NCBI RefSeq assembly: GCF_000620665.1
Contig: NZ_KK211162.1
Span: 1-64,000, forward strand
Length of the DNA: 64,000 nt
Source of the DNA: Sphingomonas sp. URHD0057
GTDB lineage: Bacteria; Pseudomonadota; Alphaproteobacteria; Sphingomonadales; Sphingomonadaceae
Reading direction: 5' to 3'
In this document: one piece after another, positions 1-7,190 of the stretch
How positions within the stretch are numbered: the first letter of the stretch is position 1
Layout: each line of letters opens with the position of its first letter
Position numbers and translations under genes: made by a program
Notes under the pieces: generated by a model
Database searches by the model: none
The model's input: only the letters and a program-made list of their open reading frames with translations
Told to the model about the DNA's origin: nothing

Positions 1-1
1 C

Positions 2-1417
2 GACAGCGACAACAACTCGGTGGTGACGATCACGTTCAACGAGGCGGTGTCGAACTTCTCGAACGCCGACGTGACGGTCGCCGGCGGCACGCTGAGCGCA
101 CTCTCTTCGAGCAACGGAGGGATCACCTGGACGGGGACCTTTACGGCGACCGACGGGGTCGAGACCACCGGCTCGGTGACGGTCAACGCCGGCGGCTACA
201 ACGATGCGGCCGTCAATATCGGTGTGAGCGGAAGCGACACGGTTGCGATCGACACCAAGAACCCGACCGCGACGGTGAACATCGTCGATACGCTGCTCAA
301 CGATGGCGATCCGAATTCGGTGGTGACGATCACGTTCTCGGAGGCGGTGACGGGGTTCAGCAACGCCGATGTAACGGCCACCAACGGAACGCTTACCGCG
401 TTTACCTCCAGCGACGGGATCACATGGACGGCAACATACACTGCGAATGACGGCTTTGACGGCACCGGCAGCGTGACGCTCACGGGGCCGTACACCGACC
501 TCGTCGGGAATACGGGCGCAACTGGGGCGAATGACACCGTCACCATCGACCGGCAGGAGGCCGCTTTTACCGCCGACAACCTTCGCTTCCTCATCAATAC
601 CACGACAGAAAATGAAGGCGGTGGTGGATCGGGTGGTCAGAACATCGTCTCCGGCGCCGATCTAGGCACGTTCCAGGCCTTGGGTCTCCCCGGTACCTGG
701 ACATTCACTCTGGCGAGTCCGGTTGCGGGCTTCCAGATCACCGGCAATCATCTGATCACGACCGACACCTTGTCCAATCTGCCGGGCACAATTCTGACGA
801 TTCATGCCACCGATGGCACGACCAGCGTGGACATTCCGGTGACCGTGGCCGTCGGCACCAATGGTACCAACACGATCTCGCTCGGCACCGGCAATGACCT
901 CGGCTTCGGAATCGGCGGTAATGACACCATCACAGGTGGAAACGGAAACGACTCCCTGTCGGGCGGCTCCAACGACGACATCCTCGATGGTGGCGCGGGG
1001 AGCGACGTACTCTGGGGCGCGTCCTCCAACGACACACTGATCGGTGGCCTCGGGGCGGATGTCTTGACCGGCGGCACCGGCGACGACTTGTTCGAGTTCG
1101 TGAAGGTGGGCGCGGACAATGACCTTACTCACTACGGAGTCGATCAGATTACCGATTTCTCGAAGGTGGCGACCAACACCGACCATATCGGTCTTGATCA
1201 TAATCTCTTCGCAGGAATCGGCAGCAGCGGGACCTTGAACGCAAACTTCTTTAAGCTGACCACCGGAGCCCTCGATGCCGATGACCGGATCATTTACAAT
1301 CAGGCGACTGGCGCGCTCTTCTATGACGCGGACGGCAGCGGCTCAGGGGCGGCTATTCAGTTTGCCCAGCTAACCGCCGGAACTGTGCTCACGCCGTCCG
1401 ACTTCCTTATAATCTGA
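2..1417 (+). CDS. Secreted Ig-like/RTX repeat protein, C-terminal part
   Basis: The 5' end lies outside the window: the frame is open from base 2 without a start. Two bacterial Ig-like domains of the Big_12 kind follow each other with a period of about 100 residues (300 nt). Each begins with [11 protein letters not shown] and contains ITWT. A linker and a cadherin-like stretch follow, then RTX nonapeptides of the GGxGxD type ([18 protein letters not shown] and following, about 890-1090), which bind calcium. The end, with FDFxxxG-like acidic patches and a hydrophobic tail, is typical of substrates of type I secretion. This is probably a large adhesin or surface-layer-associated protein. The full length and any enzymatic domain cannot be seen. 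Confidence 0.85.
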   Translation, partial: DSDNNSVVTITFNEAVSNFSNADVTVAGGTLSALSSSNGGITWTGTFTATDGVETTGSVTVNAGGYNDAAVNIGVSGSDTVAIDTKNPTATVNIVDTLLNDGDPNSVVTITFSEAVTGFSNADVTATNGTLTAFTSSDGITWTATYTANDGFDGTGSVTLTGPYTDLVGNTGATGANDTVTIDRQEAAFTADNLRFLINTTTENEGGGGSGGQNIVSGADLGTFQALGLPGTWTFTLASPVAGFQITGNHLITTDTLSNLPGTILTIHATDGTTSVDIPVTVAVGTNGTNTISLGTGNDLGFGIGGNDTITGGNGNDSLSGGSNDDILDGGAGSDVLWGASSNDTLIGGLGADVLTGGTGDDLFEFVKVGADNDLTHYGVDQITDFSKVATNTDHIGLDHNLFAGIGSSGTLNANFFKLTTGALDADDRIIYNQATGALFYDADGSGSGAAIQFAQLTAGTVLTPSDFLII

Positions 1418-1458
1418 CGAACGGAAGGCTCCCACGGCGGGCAACCTCCCACCGTTCG
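1418..1458 (+). terminator. Possible weak terminator after the RTX gene
   Basis: Directly after the stop codon, cgaacgg (1418-1424) can pair with ccgttcg (1452-1458) around a 27-base loop. There is no run of T after it, so an intrinsic terminator is uncertain. Confidence 0.3.
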
Positions 1459-1586
1459 CCGTTTCGTCGTTGCCGGGCGGCCGCTTGTCGCTTGGCAAAA
1501 CGCCCGCGACCGCTGGTCGATGGGTGCTACATATGTCGCATGCTAGATGCTTCACTCGGGGCTCCTCGAATCAGGGAGAGGTCCCC

Positions 1587-1865
1587 ATGCGTAGGTTCGT
1601 CATGTGTATCGCGTCGTTCACCCTCGTTGCGGCGGCTCCGGCGCCGGCGGCGCAAAGCCAGAGCTCGTCCGCGGCCTCGCGCTCGACTTGCGACGCCAAA
1701 TATTACGATTATCTGGTCGGCAAGAACCTCGACAGCGCGCGCGACATCAGCGGCACCAATTATCGCGTCCTCGCGCAAGGCGCCGCGGCGGGCGCCGCGC
1801 AGCCGAAGCGGATGACCGTCACCGTCGACAAGGGCAACCAGATCGTCGACGTCAGCTGCAACTGA
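1587..1865 (+). CDS. Secreted I78-family peptidase inhibitor
   Basis: This is a 92-residue exported protein. Residues 1-22 form a signal peptide (MRRFVMCIASFTLVAAAPAPA). The mature part has the layout of inhibitor family I78: an early Cys (CDAKYYDYLVGK), a central Arg (NYRVLA), then KRMTVTVDKGNQIVDVSCN with a terminal Cys that probably forms a disulfide with the first. Family members inhibit serine proteases in the periplasm or outside the cell. The start was chosen because ATG 1587 follows a purine-rich GGGAGAGG; longer in-frame starts lack a signal peptide. It is a single-gene unit between two terminators. Confidence 0.75.
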   Translation: MRRFVMCIASFTLVAAAPAPAAQSQSSSAASRSTCDAKYYDYLVGKNLDSARDISGTNYRVLAQGAAAGAAQPKRMTVTVDKGNQIVDVSCN

Positions 1866-1936
1866 CGCAAGTCGGCGCGAAGCGCGGAGCCGCTGAACCC
1901 CTCAGGCCCCGCGTTTCGCGCCGCGCCGCGCGGCGA

Positions 1937-1964
1937 AGCCTCCCGGGCGGTGGCTCGGGAGGCT
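1937..1964. terminator. Bidirectional hairpin between convergent genes
   Basis: A perfect 9-bp stem, agcctcccg (1937-1945) with cgggaggct (1956-1964), has a 10-base loop and is followed by a pyrimidine-rich tail. It lies between the convergent I78 inhibitor gene (plus) and the RcnB-like gene (minus), so it could serve both. Confidence 0.6.
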
Positions 1965-1975
1965 CCTTCTTGCCT

Positions 1976-2539
1976 TCAATAAAATACGCCGGTCACGACA
2001 TAGGCGATCCGGTGGGTGTGAATGTTCACCAGGAGCAGGTCGGGCCCGTAGCGAACCCAGCGGTAGCCGTGCGGCGGATAACCGACGTGGTGGTAATCGT
2101 CATAATAATAGGCCGACGAGAAAAGGAGCGCCGGGAGGATGTGGCCGACGGCCCACAGCCGGTAATGGTAGCCGCGCGGATAGCGGTAGTGCTTCGCGCG
2201 GATGCGCTTGAATTGATATTGATGCGGGCGATTGTAGCCGGGGCGAGCCGGCTTGGTCGGGCGGACCGGCTGGATCGATGGACGATCGGGCCGTGTCGGG
2301 CGAACCGGCTTGGTCGGACGGACCGGCTGGATCTGCGGGCGATCGGGCCGGGTCGGCCGATGCGCGCCGGGCCTGGACGGTTTCGTGGTGGGTCTTGTCG
2401 GCTTCGCCGGCCGCGCCGGCCGGACTTTGCCGGGGCGGGTCGGCTGCGTCTGCGGCTGAGCCGGTCGAGTCTGCGCCGCCGCGCCGGCGGGCGGAAGCAG
2501 CAGCGCCGCGATGGTCAGTCCAAGCATCGATCTCTTCAT
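1976..2539 (-). CDS. RcnB-family secreted protein with Pro/Arg-rich repeats
   Basis: This is a 187-residue protein with a signal peptide (residues 1-23, ending AGAAAQ). Residues 25-105 are a low-complexity region of RPTKP/RPTRPDRP repeats. The C-terminal 75 residues are aromatic and His-rich (HYRYPRGYHYRLWAVG, YYYDDYHHVGYPPHGYRWVRYGPDLLLV) and match the RcnB family. In enterobacteria RcnB is a periplasmic factor in Ni/Co homeostasis; most alphaproteobacterial members have no proven role. ATG 2539 is preferred over GTG 2545 because GAGGGG sits 6 bases before it. Confidence 0.75.
   Translation of the reverse strand: MKRSMLGLTIAALLLPPAGAAAQTRPAQPQTQPTRPGKVRPARPAKPTRPTTKPSRPGAHRPTRPDRPQIQPVRPTKPVRPTRPDRPSIQPVRPTKPARPGYNRPHQYQFKRIRAKHYRYPRGYHYRLWAVGHILPALLFSSAYYYDDYHHVGYPPHGYRWVRYGPDLLLVNIHTHRIAYVVTGVFY
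2251..2364. repeat. Tandem 57-nt repeat inside the RcnB-like gene
   Basis: Two adjacent, slightly diverged 57-nt units begin at 2251 and 2308 (gcttggtcgg, then a GGACCGGCTGGATC core). They encode a 19-residue unit of the RPTKPxRPTRPDRPxIQPV type. The period is a multiple of three, so unit number can change without a frameshift. Confidence 0.7.
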
Positions 2540-2620
2540 GTGCACCCCTCGATGCCCCTTAGTTTTAAGATCACGGAAGCTGCGCGAGGCGGACGCAGGT
2601 TCCGACCGAATCGAAATCGA

Positions 2621-3235
2621 CTAGCGCGCCAGGTATTTGCCCGCCGCGCCGATGAGGTCGCCAAGAATGCTGGCCGATGGGGCCGGTTCGGACCCGCCGC
2701 GCGCCGGAGCGGTTTGCCCGCCGAGAATGCTTCCGAGCATCCCGCTGAGACCGCCGTCCAGACTGCCGCCCGCGGCGCTCCCTTGGCCTTGCCCGGCCTG
2801 CTTCATCACATATCCGGCGGCGGCCATGGCGAGCAGCGGGAGCATCTTCTTGAGCAGCGACGGCTCGACCCCGGACTGCGACGCGGCCTGCGCGGCGACC
2901 GCGCGGCTCTCGTCCTTGGAGCCGAAAATCTGGCCGAGAATCTGATTGCCTTGGCCGACGTCGCTCGGCGCGTTCGCGGTGACGTTATCGAGCAGCCCGC
3001 CGCCGCCGAGCGCGGAGATCGTCCCGAGCAATGCGCCGAGCCCGCCGCCCGCGGCATCCGTTCCGCCACCGATCGCCGATTGCGGCTCGGCGGCCGCGGC
3101 CGGATTCTGGAACCCGGAGAGGATCGAGGGCAGAAGCGCGGCCGCGCCGGCCTCGGCGGTCGCCGGGTCGATCCCAAGCTCGCGCGAGATCGCGCCGACC
3201 GCGCCGGTCTGCTGCAGCATGTCGGTAACATTCAT
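2621..3235 (-). CDS. DUF937 family protein
   Basis: This is a 204-residue protein rich in Gly, Ala and Ser. The N-terminal pattern (MNVTDMLQQTGAVGAISRELGID, then AAALLPSILSGF) and the helical segment SGVEPSLLKKMLPLLAMAAAGYVMKQ are typical of DUF937 (YidB-like) proteins, whose biochemical function is unknown. It has no signal peptide and no clear membrane segment. It follows the dodecin gene on the same strand with a gap of 76 bases, so the two may share a transcript. Confidence 0.75.
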   Translation of the reverse strand: MNVTDMLQQTGAVGAISRELGIDPATAEAGAAALLPSILSGFQNPAAAAEPQSAIGGGTDAAGGGLGALLGTISALGGGGLLDNVTANAPSDVGQGNQILGQIFGSKDESRAVAAQAASQSGVEPSLLKKMLPLLAMAAAGYVMKQAGQGQGSAAGGSLDGGLSGMLGSILGGQTAPARGGSEPAPSASILGDLIGAAGKYLAR

Positions 3236-3311
3236 TGCTGTTCTCCTCGTTGGCGGAGGATTCCGGTGCGGATGCTCAGGTCAACGCAAACTGGCCGAAG
3301 CCGAAGAGCGG

Positions 3312-3512
3312 TCAGGATACGACGAAGGTGACGGCGAGCGTGACCCGCCACTCCGTAACCTTGTTGTCGCCCACGATGACCTTGGTGTCCTTGACCCACG
3401 CGCCCTCGATTCCCTTGACGGTTTCGGACGCCTTGGTGATCCCCTCGCGGATCGCGGCTTCGATCCCGCCGGGCGAGCTGGCGATGATTTCGATGGTCTT
3501 GGCAACCGACAT
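3312..3512 (-). CDS. Dodecin family flavin-binding protein
   Basis: At 66 residues it has the family's length. The pattern SVAKTIEIIASSPGGIEAAIREGITKASETVKGI, then GAWVKDTKVIVGDNKVTEWRVTLAVTFVV, is that of the beta-alpha-beta-beta dodecin fold, which assembles into hollow dodecamers that store or buffer riboflavin/FMN. Trp in GAW is at the position used for flavin stacking in some members. An AGGAG-type site lies just before ATG 3512. Confidence 0.85.
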   Translation of the reverse strand: MSVAKTIEIIASSPGGIEAAIREGITKASETVKGIEGAWVKDTKVIVGDNKVTEWRVTLAVTFVVS

Positions 3513-3545
3513 ATGCGGTCTCCTCCGGCGGGCTCTGGGCGCCCA

Positions 3546-4023
3546 TTTTTAACCCAAGTCAACTTGGCTCATCAATTGCGAGCAACATCGGCCGGCATTG
3601 CCGGAATTTGTGACGATTGAATGACGGGGTGGCGCGCTGGCTCCTGTTCGCGGGCGAGTGCGGTCCGTCGAAATGGCGCGAATGTTCGCGAATGTTCGCA
3701 GTGACGAGCGCTTTCGGGCGGTCTCGAAACGCAGCAAACGCAGCGAGCCTATGCGTGCGCGTGCGCGCGAGGGCAGTACGCGAAAAACGATTTCACGCAG
3801 GATTGGAGATGACCTGAGGTCAACGCTCGACGGCCTGAAGATCGGTCGTAACTCGGGTGGAGGACTCATCCGCCAGTCTATGACTCAAGGGGTGGGCTGT
3901 AGGACAGCACAAAATGCCGAGCGTAGGGGAGCGCTTTGTTCAAGCAAACGGGAGCCAGCGCGTAGAGCCTTCGAATGCCCGGACGGCGGGGCGAGAGGTC
4001 TCAGCCGAGCGAACTGTTCGACG
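3546..4023. other. Gene-poor stretch at the island edge
   Basis: These 478 bases hold no open frame with coding character; the short frames are Arg/Ser-rich noise. Visible items are a tandem gcgaatgttc repeat (about 3680-3700), an alternating gcgtgcgcgtgcgcgcg run (about 3750-3766) and a 22-base motif at 3723-3744 that recurs at 34831. No tRNA, integrase remnant or clear att site was seen. The stretch marks the junction between normal chromosome and the AT-richer island. Confidence 0.5.
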
Positions 4024-4842
4024 TCACCGATTCACTCCATGACGTTCCCGTATCCGGAACCCCGGATCACCACGCTGATCAGCTGGATAATGTTGGCATC
4101 GCCCTGACCAATTCGCGAGACGATGGCTCTCCGAGACAGTGCCGATATTTCCATCGTACTGAAGCAATGCCGTTTCCACAGGGGTCGGCTGCCAAGGATT
4201 CAGCATCTGTATGATGAGCCCAACGGCCGTCGAGGCAAGCACACCGTTCGGCCAGACGACCTGTGGATTGCCGCCCGCGGCACCATAATTCCGTGCTTCG
4301 GTCGCTACCGCGGTCTCCGTGACGATACCTAGACAGCGTAGGCACGGGCCGCCGACGAACGAGAGCGCAACTTGACCAGCGATCAGATGGCCTGACGGGA
4401 TTTCGTGCACATCCATGCCGATGTCGATGAATGGAATCAGGTACCGGCGACAGAACGCATCCAGTTCATCCTTCGCCCTCACTTGATCGAGACAGCCGAC
4501 GATGATGTCGCATGCCTTAAGAATGTCGAAGCAAGCCTGCCATTCACCCGAAAACGAGATCACTCGCGCGGTAGCGTTGACGCGTCTGATTTGCCGCTTG
4601 GCGATCGAAGTCTTCTTACGACGAAGCAGCACGTCGAGGCGAGTGCCGCCTATGAGCCGGTTGAGATTGGTGGAACTGATGCGGTCGGGATCCACGATAA
4701 CAACTTCGCCGATCCCGACATGGCCAAGTTGCTGACAAACGTGCGACCCGCCTCCGCCAAGACCAACAACTCCAACGCGTGCCGACCCAAGAAGCTCGGA
4801 GCTATTAGAACCAAGAAAGGACTGTCGCGAAAGCCAGTCCAT
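4024..4842 (-). CDS. ThiF/E1-like adenylyltransferase of a Ubl system
   Basis: This 272-residue protein has the E1/MoeB/ThiF Rossmann fold: the nucleotide loop VGLGGGGSH (26-34), the acidic end of strand 2 VIVDPD (48-53), the N59/R62 pair, basic RRKKT (74-78) and D119 in CLDQVRAK. CLRC (167-170) and C249 near the end may bind zinc as in MoeB/ThiF. It should adenylate the C terminus of the small Ubl encoded at 5671-5934 and pass it to the E2-like protein. It lacks the large extra domains of eukaryotic E1. It is the last gene of the operon, and its ATG overlaps the JAB stop by one base. Assignment to the fold is firm; the substrate is inferred from context. Confidence 0.85.
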   Translation of the reverse strand: MDWLSRQSFLGSNSSELLGSARVGVVGLGGGGSHVCQQLGHVGIGEVVIVDPDRISSTNLNRLIGGTRLDVLLRRKKTSIAKRQIRRVNATARVISFSGEWQACFDILKACDIIVGCLDQVRAKDELDAFCRRYLIPFIDIGMDVHEIPSGHLIAGQVALSFVGGPCLRCLGIVTETAVATEARNYGAAGGNPQVVWPNGVLASTAVGLIIQMLNPWQPTPVETALLQYDGNIGTVSESHRLANWSGRCQHYPADQRGDPGFRIRERHGVNR

Positions 4843-5348
4843 TATCGCACTCCGAACTTGAGCAACGGCGCACCGACAAAGGCAAACTCTGCAACTTCGG
4901 TGGACCCTAGTCCCCTGTTGAGCCAGAAACGGCCTGCAGCTCGGTCGCCGCTGAAAACGATCATGCCGTGCGGCATTGACGGAATTGCCTCGAAGAACCC
5001 TGGGACAAATTCGCTCCCGCTCCGTAGGTCAATCCCGCTGAAACCCGGAATGCCGGAACCACCATGCGAGTGAATGTGCACGAGGCCAGACCGAGTCCGG
5101 TAGGCACGCTCCAGCGCTTTTCGAAAAGCCGGACCTCCAATTCGGGCGCCGCAAGATGGGTCCATTTCGTAGTCTTCGTCAGCAACCGGAGAATAGTTGC
5201 GAGCGAGCAAGAGCAGTCGCTGATCGGGCAGCGAAGTAGCGCCTACCATCAGAAAGCCGACTCGCTCATGCGCGAACGTGTGCCGTCTGCTCAGGTCCGC
5301 ATGGATTTGCAGGACGAGCGATCTGGGCAGTTTAAGGTGCAGTTTCAT
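4842..5348 (-). CDS. JAB/JAMM-family metallo-isopeptidase of a Ubl system
   Basis: This 168-residue protein has the JAMM zinc site: Glu28 in AHERVGFL, H93-S-H95, and S104/D107 in FSGID. The spacing between the second His and the Ser is 8 residues, one more than in canonical HxHx7Sx2D. JAB proteins of this group deconjugate ubiquitin-like proteins or trim their precursors. The gene overlaps the E2-like gene upstream by 4 bases and the E1-like gene downstream by 1 base, so the four products are probably made in fixed ratio. No signal peptide is present, so it should act in the cytoplasm. Confidence 0.85.
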   Translation of the reverse strand: MKLHLKLPRSLVLQIHADLSRRHTFAHERVGFLMVGATSLPDQRLLLLARNYSPVADEDYEMDPSCGARIGGPAFRKALERAYRTRSGLVHIHSHGGSGIPGFSGIDLRSGSEFVPGFFEAIPSMPHGMIVFSGDRAAGRFWLNRGLGSTEVAEFAFVGAPLLKFGVR

Positions 5349-5674
5349 GCGAACGCCCGCAGATGTGCGAGAATCATGTCAAGCCACGGGAGGCTCGCGG
5401 CCACGCCCTTCCACGAGCACGCATGCCATTTCCGGCCGGCAATGGAATACACCTTCCAATTGGCGGCTTTAGGCGCTTGGACTGCGTCGGACAGGAAGAA
5501 GCGGCTTTCGTACCCGTCGCGCGCAGCCGGCCAAAGGAGCACGTCCCGAACAATGGTGCGACCCTGTGACCGTATCGGCACCTGAGGCACGTAGACGACC
5601 GGCTGCTGACCGTCCTGCCAAAGCTCAGCAGCCGAATACGCCTGTTTGATCTGACGAAACATCTCCGAGGTCAC
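5345..5674 (-). CDS. Minimal E2-like Ubl-conjugating protein
   Basis: This 109-residue protein has no strong family signature, but its order of elements resembles a shortened bacterial E2/UBC fold: an N-terminal helix, strands around VVYVPQVPIR and RDVLLWPA, then WKVYSIAGRKWHACSW and a final helix (LPWLDMILAHLRAF). Cys86 in WHACSW is the only Cys and sits where E2 enzymes keep the thioester Cys, before W and an SLP motif. It overlaps both neighbours by 4 bases. The E2 call rests mainly on position between a Ubl and a JAB gene and on this single Cys. An unrelated small accessory protein remains possible. Confidence 0.65.
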   Translation of the reverse strand: MTSEMFRQIKQAYSAAELWQDGQQPVVYVPQVPIRSQGRTIVRDVLLWPAARDGYESRFFLSDAVQAPKAANWKVYSIAGRKWHACSWKGVAASLPWLDMILAHLRAFA

Positions 5675-5934
5675 GACGATTGGCCAACCGGTGGATGGGA
5701 GGCAAATCTCATGTCGTCTCGAATGACGATCTTCCGCGTCGGATCAACGTCATCAAAGCCGCCGTCTTCGTTAACGACATCCAGAATGTAGCCAGCGGGC
5801 ACCGAAAAAATTGCCGCCAGCTCCGCGCCTTCATGCGCACCTGGCTTCAGGTCAAAGGCCGTTTCTCCGTAATAGACCCGGATCGTACGACCGTGCCGAT
5901 CGCCAGGCTCCTTCTCCTCATGCTGAGCTGCCAT
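5671..5934 (-). CDS. Ubiquitin-like modifier (single beta-grasp, multiubiquitin type)
   Basis: This 87-residue protein is the first gene of the operon. After a charged N terminus, residues 17-80 fit a beta-grasp: TIRVYYGETAFDL strands, helix HEGAELAAIF, then VPAGYILDVVNEDG and RKIVIRDDMRFASH. The stretch around residues 48-80 resembles prokaryotic multiubiquitin domains, but only one domain is present. The tail is SHPPVGQSS, so the only Gly near the end is G84, followed by three residues. A JAB trimming step could expose it. It is preceded by AAAGGA with a 6-base spacing and by a good sigma-70 promoter. The modifier role is inferred from fold pattern and operon partners. Confidence 0.75.
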   Translation of the reverse strand: MAAQHEEKEPGDRHGRTIRVYYGETAFDLKPGAHEGAELAAIFSVPAGYILDVVNEDGGFDDVDPTRKIVIRDDMRFASHPPVGQSS

Positions 5935-5990
5935 TTTTAGTCCTTTGCGTCTCTCGGAGGCCCACCTTGAGCCCGCCGTCCTCGTTATGA

Positions 5991-6017
5991 GGTGAAGTGA
6001 ATTTACTCATAGGTGAA
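5991..6017. promoter_or_regulatory. Candidate operator: paired GGTGAA sites
   Basis: GGTGAA occurs at 5991-5996 and 6012-6017, 21 bases (two helical turns) apart, on either side of the -10 element of the Ubl promoter. The same hexamer recurs at 7184-7189 upstream of the XRE gene. This is the layout expected of a repressor site, but it rests on three short matches only. Confidence 0.35.
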
Positions 6018-6028
6018 AAAAAAGTCAA
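6000..6028 (-). promoter_or_regulatory. Sigma-70 promoter of the Ubl operon
   Basis: On the minus strand TTGACT (6028-6023) and TAAATT (6005-6000) are separated by exactly 17 bases that include a T tract. Transcription would start near 5993, about 60 bases before the Ubl start codon. This means the Ubl operon can be transcribed separately from the XRE-ImmA genes upstream. Confidence 0.65.
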
Positions 6029-6202
6029 CTATGGCGAATTCACGACACTAACGAGTGCCGTGAGTTATTCAGCGCGGAGCTCTGGCGCGGCCGCCGCTGG
6101 TACGCTGGCGGATAGGTCGAAATCCAATGTAAGCAGGCGGCAGGAAACGTCCCGCGCAGGAATATCAGCGATTAAGGACGACCAAAAGTTGAAGGTCGGT
6201 GG

Positions 6203-6736
6203 TTAGAAGGGCAGGTCCAAGTTCAACACGCTCGCGCGGACCTCAGCCGCCCTCCTGCTCACCCTGAAGCGCGTCAGAATTTCCCGGACGCAGCTGCACC
6301 GGCGCACTTCACCCTCGGGCATGAGAAACGCGCTCGCGAAAGTGTCAGCTTGCCATTCGGCATTCACATAAGGCTTGACGCTATTGCCGCGGGCCATCTG
6401 CGCGCTGCTTCCTGTATGCATGAGCAGATGGCCTAATTCGTGCGCGAGGGTAAATGCATACCTGGCTTGGCCCTGACGGGCAGCCTCGTAGCAAGTTAGT
6501 CCCATCTTTATGGATCGCTCCGTCATTGAGGTAGTTGCCTCCGCTTCGCCCAGTTCGCGATCGGCAACTACCTCAAAGCTGTACTCGTCCAGAACTCTGG
6601 GAAGGACCAACTCAAGGAGCCGAAGCATATCAACTGCTGAACCGTCCGAAACACCGAGCGCCCTACGAACCGCTAAAGCATATTCTTCAATCTGCTTACG
6701 CGATCGAGGCGCCACGATGATCGGATTGTTAGCCAC
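6203..6736 (-). CDS. ImmA/IrrE-family metallopeptidase
   Basis: This 177-residue protein carries the zinc protease motif HELGH (residues 99-103) in YAFTLAHELGHLLMH. The downstream EWQADTFASAFLMP block is typical of ImmA/IrrE peptidases, which cleave a partner XRE repressor and so switch on its regulon. GTG 6736 is preferred because GGAGG lies 5 bases before it; ATG 6748 (181 aa, preceded by AAAGG) is the alternative. Either start overlaps the end of the XRE gene, so the two are translationally coupled. The Ubl operon begins 268 bases downstream in the same direction. Confidence 0.85.
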   Translation of the reverse strand: MANNPIIVAPRSRKQIEEYALAVRRALGVSDGSAVDMLRLLELVLPRVLDEYSFEVVADRELGEAEATTSMTERSIKMGLTCYEAARQGQARYAFTLAHELGHLLMHTGSSAQMARGNSVKPYVNAEWQADTFASAFLMPEGEVRRCSCVREILTRFRVSRRAAEVRASVLNLDLPF

Positions 6737-7091
6737 CCCTTCCTCCATTGATGACCTTTGCGATGCGTTCTTTTGCATCTGGCGAAAGTCGAGCGAACTC
6801 GGTTGCGAGCGCGTCTGCCAAAACCTTATCATTGGCGTTGGCGCGATCGCCTAGCTGTATTTTGAACTCACTGGTCGAGATAACAGCATGATGTCGGACG
6901 TCGACAAGTTCGACGTCAGTAAGGCGGAGGGCGGCACGTAGCTTATCAACGAAGCCGTCTGGAATCGGCTTCTTGCCAGTTTCGATTTGGCTCAAATAGC
7001 TGGGGCTAATCTTAAGCCGTTCGGCCATGTCACCAAGCAAGAGCTCGCGATCGATGCGGAGCTTTCGCAAGGCTTTTCCGAATGGCGTCAT
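6729..7091 (-). CDS. XRE-family DNA-binding regulator
   Basis: This 120-residue protein has an N-terminal helix-turn-helix (residues 5-60: GKALRKLRIDRELLLGDMAE, then ISPSYLSQIETGKKPIP). Its C-terminal half is Asp/Ala-rich with no recognised domain and could hold the cleavage site for the ImmA-like partner. The start codon is preceded by GAAAGGAAAT. By analogy with ImmR/ImmA and DdrO/IrrE pairs it should repress promoters nearby until cleaved; the Ubl operon is the obvious local target, but that is inference. Confidence 0.85.
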   Translation of the reverse strand: MTPFGKALRKLRIDRELLLGDMAERLKISPSYLSQIETGKKPIPDGFVDKLRAALRLTDVELVDVRHHAVISTSEFKIQLGDRANANDKVLADALATEFARLSPDAKERIAKVINGGRGG

Positions 7092-7168
7092 TACTCATTT
7101 CCTTTCGCTTTCGGGATGCCCCCGCAGCGAATGTCTGCGCCCATTTGTCGCATGATTGTCCCCCTGTT

Positions 7169-7190
7169 CTTACCCACACATTGGGTGAAG
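7169..7190. promoter_or_regulatory. Imperfect palindrome upstream of the XRE gene
   Basis: cttaccca and tgggtgaag form an imperfect inverted repeat, 8 pairs with one bulge, about 80-100 bases before the XRE start codon. It contains the GGTGAA hexamer seen twice at the Ubl promoter and could be an autoregulatory operator. The clear -10/-35 pair of the XRE-ImmA genes could not be fixed. Confidence 0.35.

Noticed and set aside
3679-3697. Possible LexA box (GTTC repeats)
   Set aside because: The alphaproteobacterial site needs GTTC-N7-GTTC; here the spacing is 6 and no SOS gene follows.
6203-7091. Toxin-antitoxin pair
   Set aside because: HELGH plus EWQAD and the XRE partner fit a repressor/peptidase pair better than RES/Xre, HigBA or MNT/HEPN toxins.
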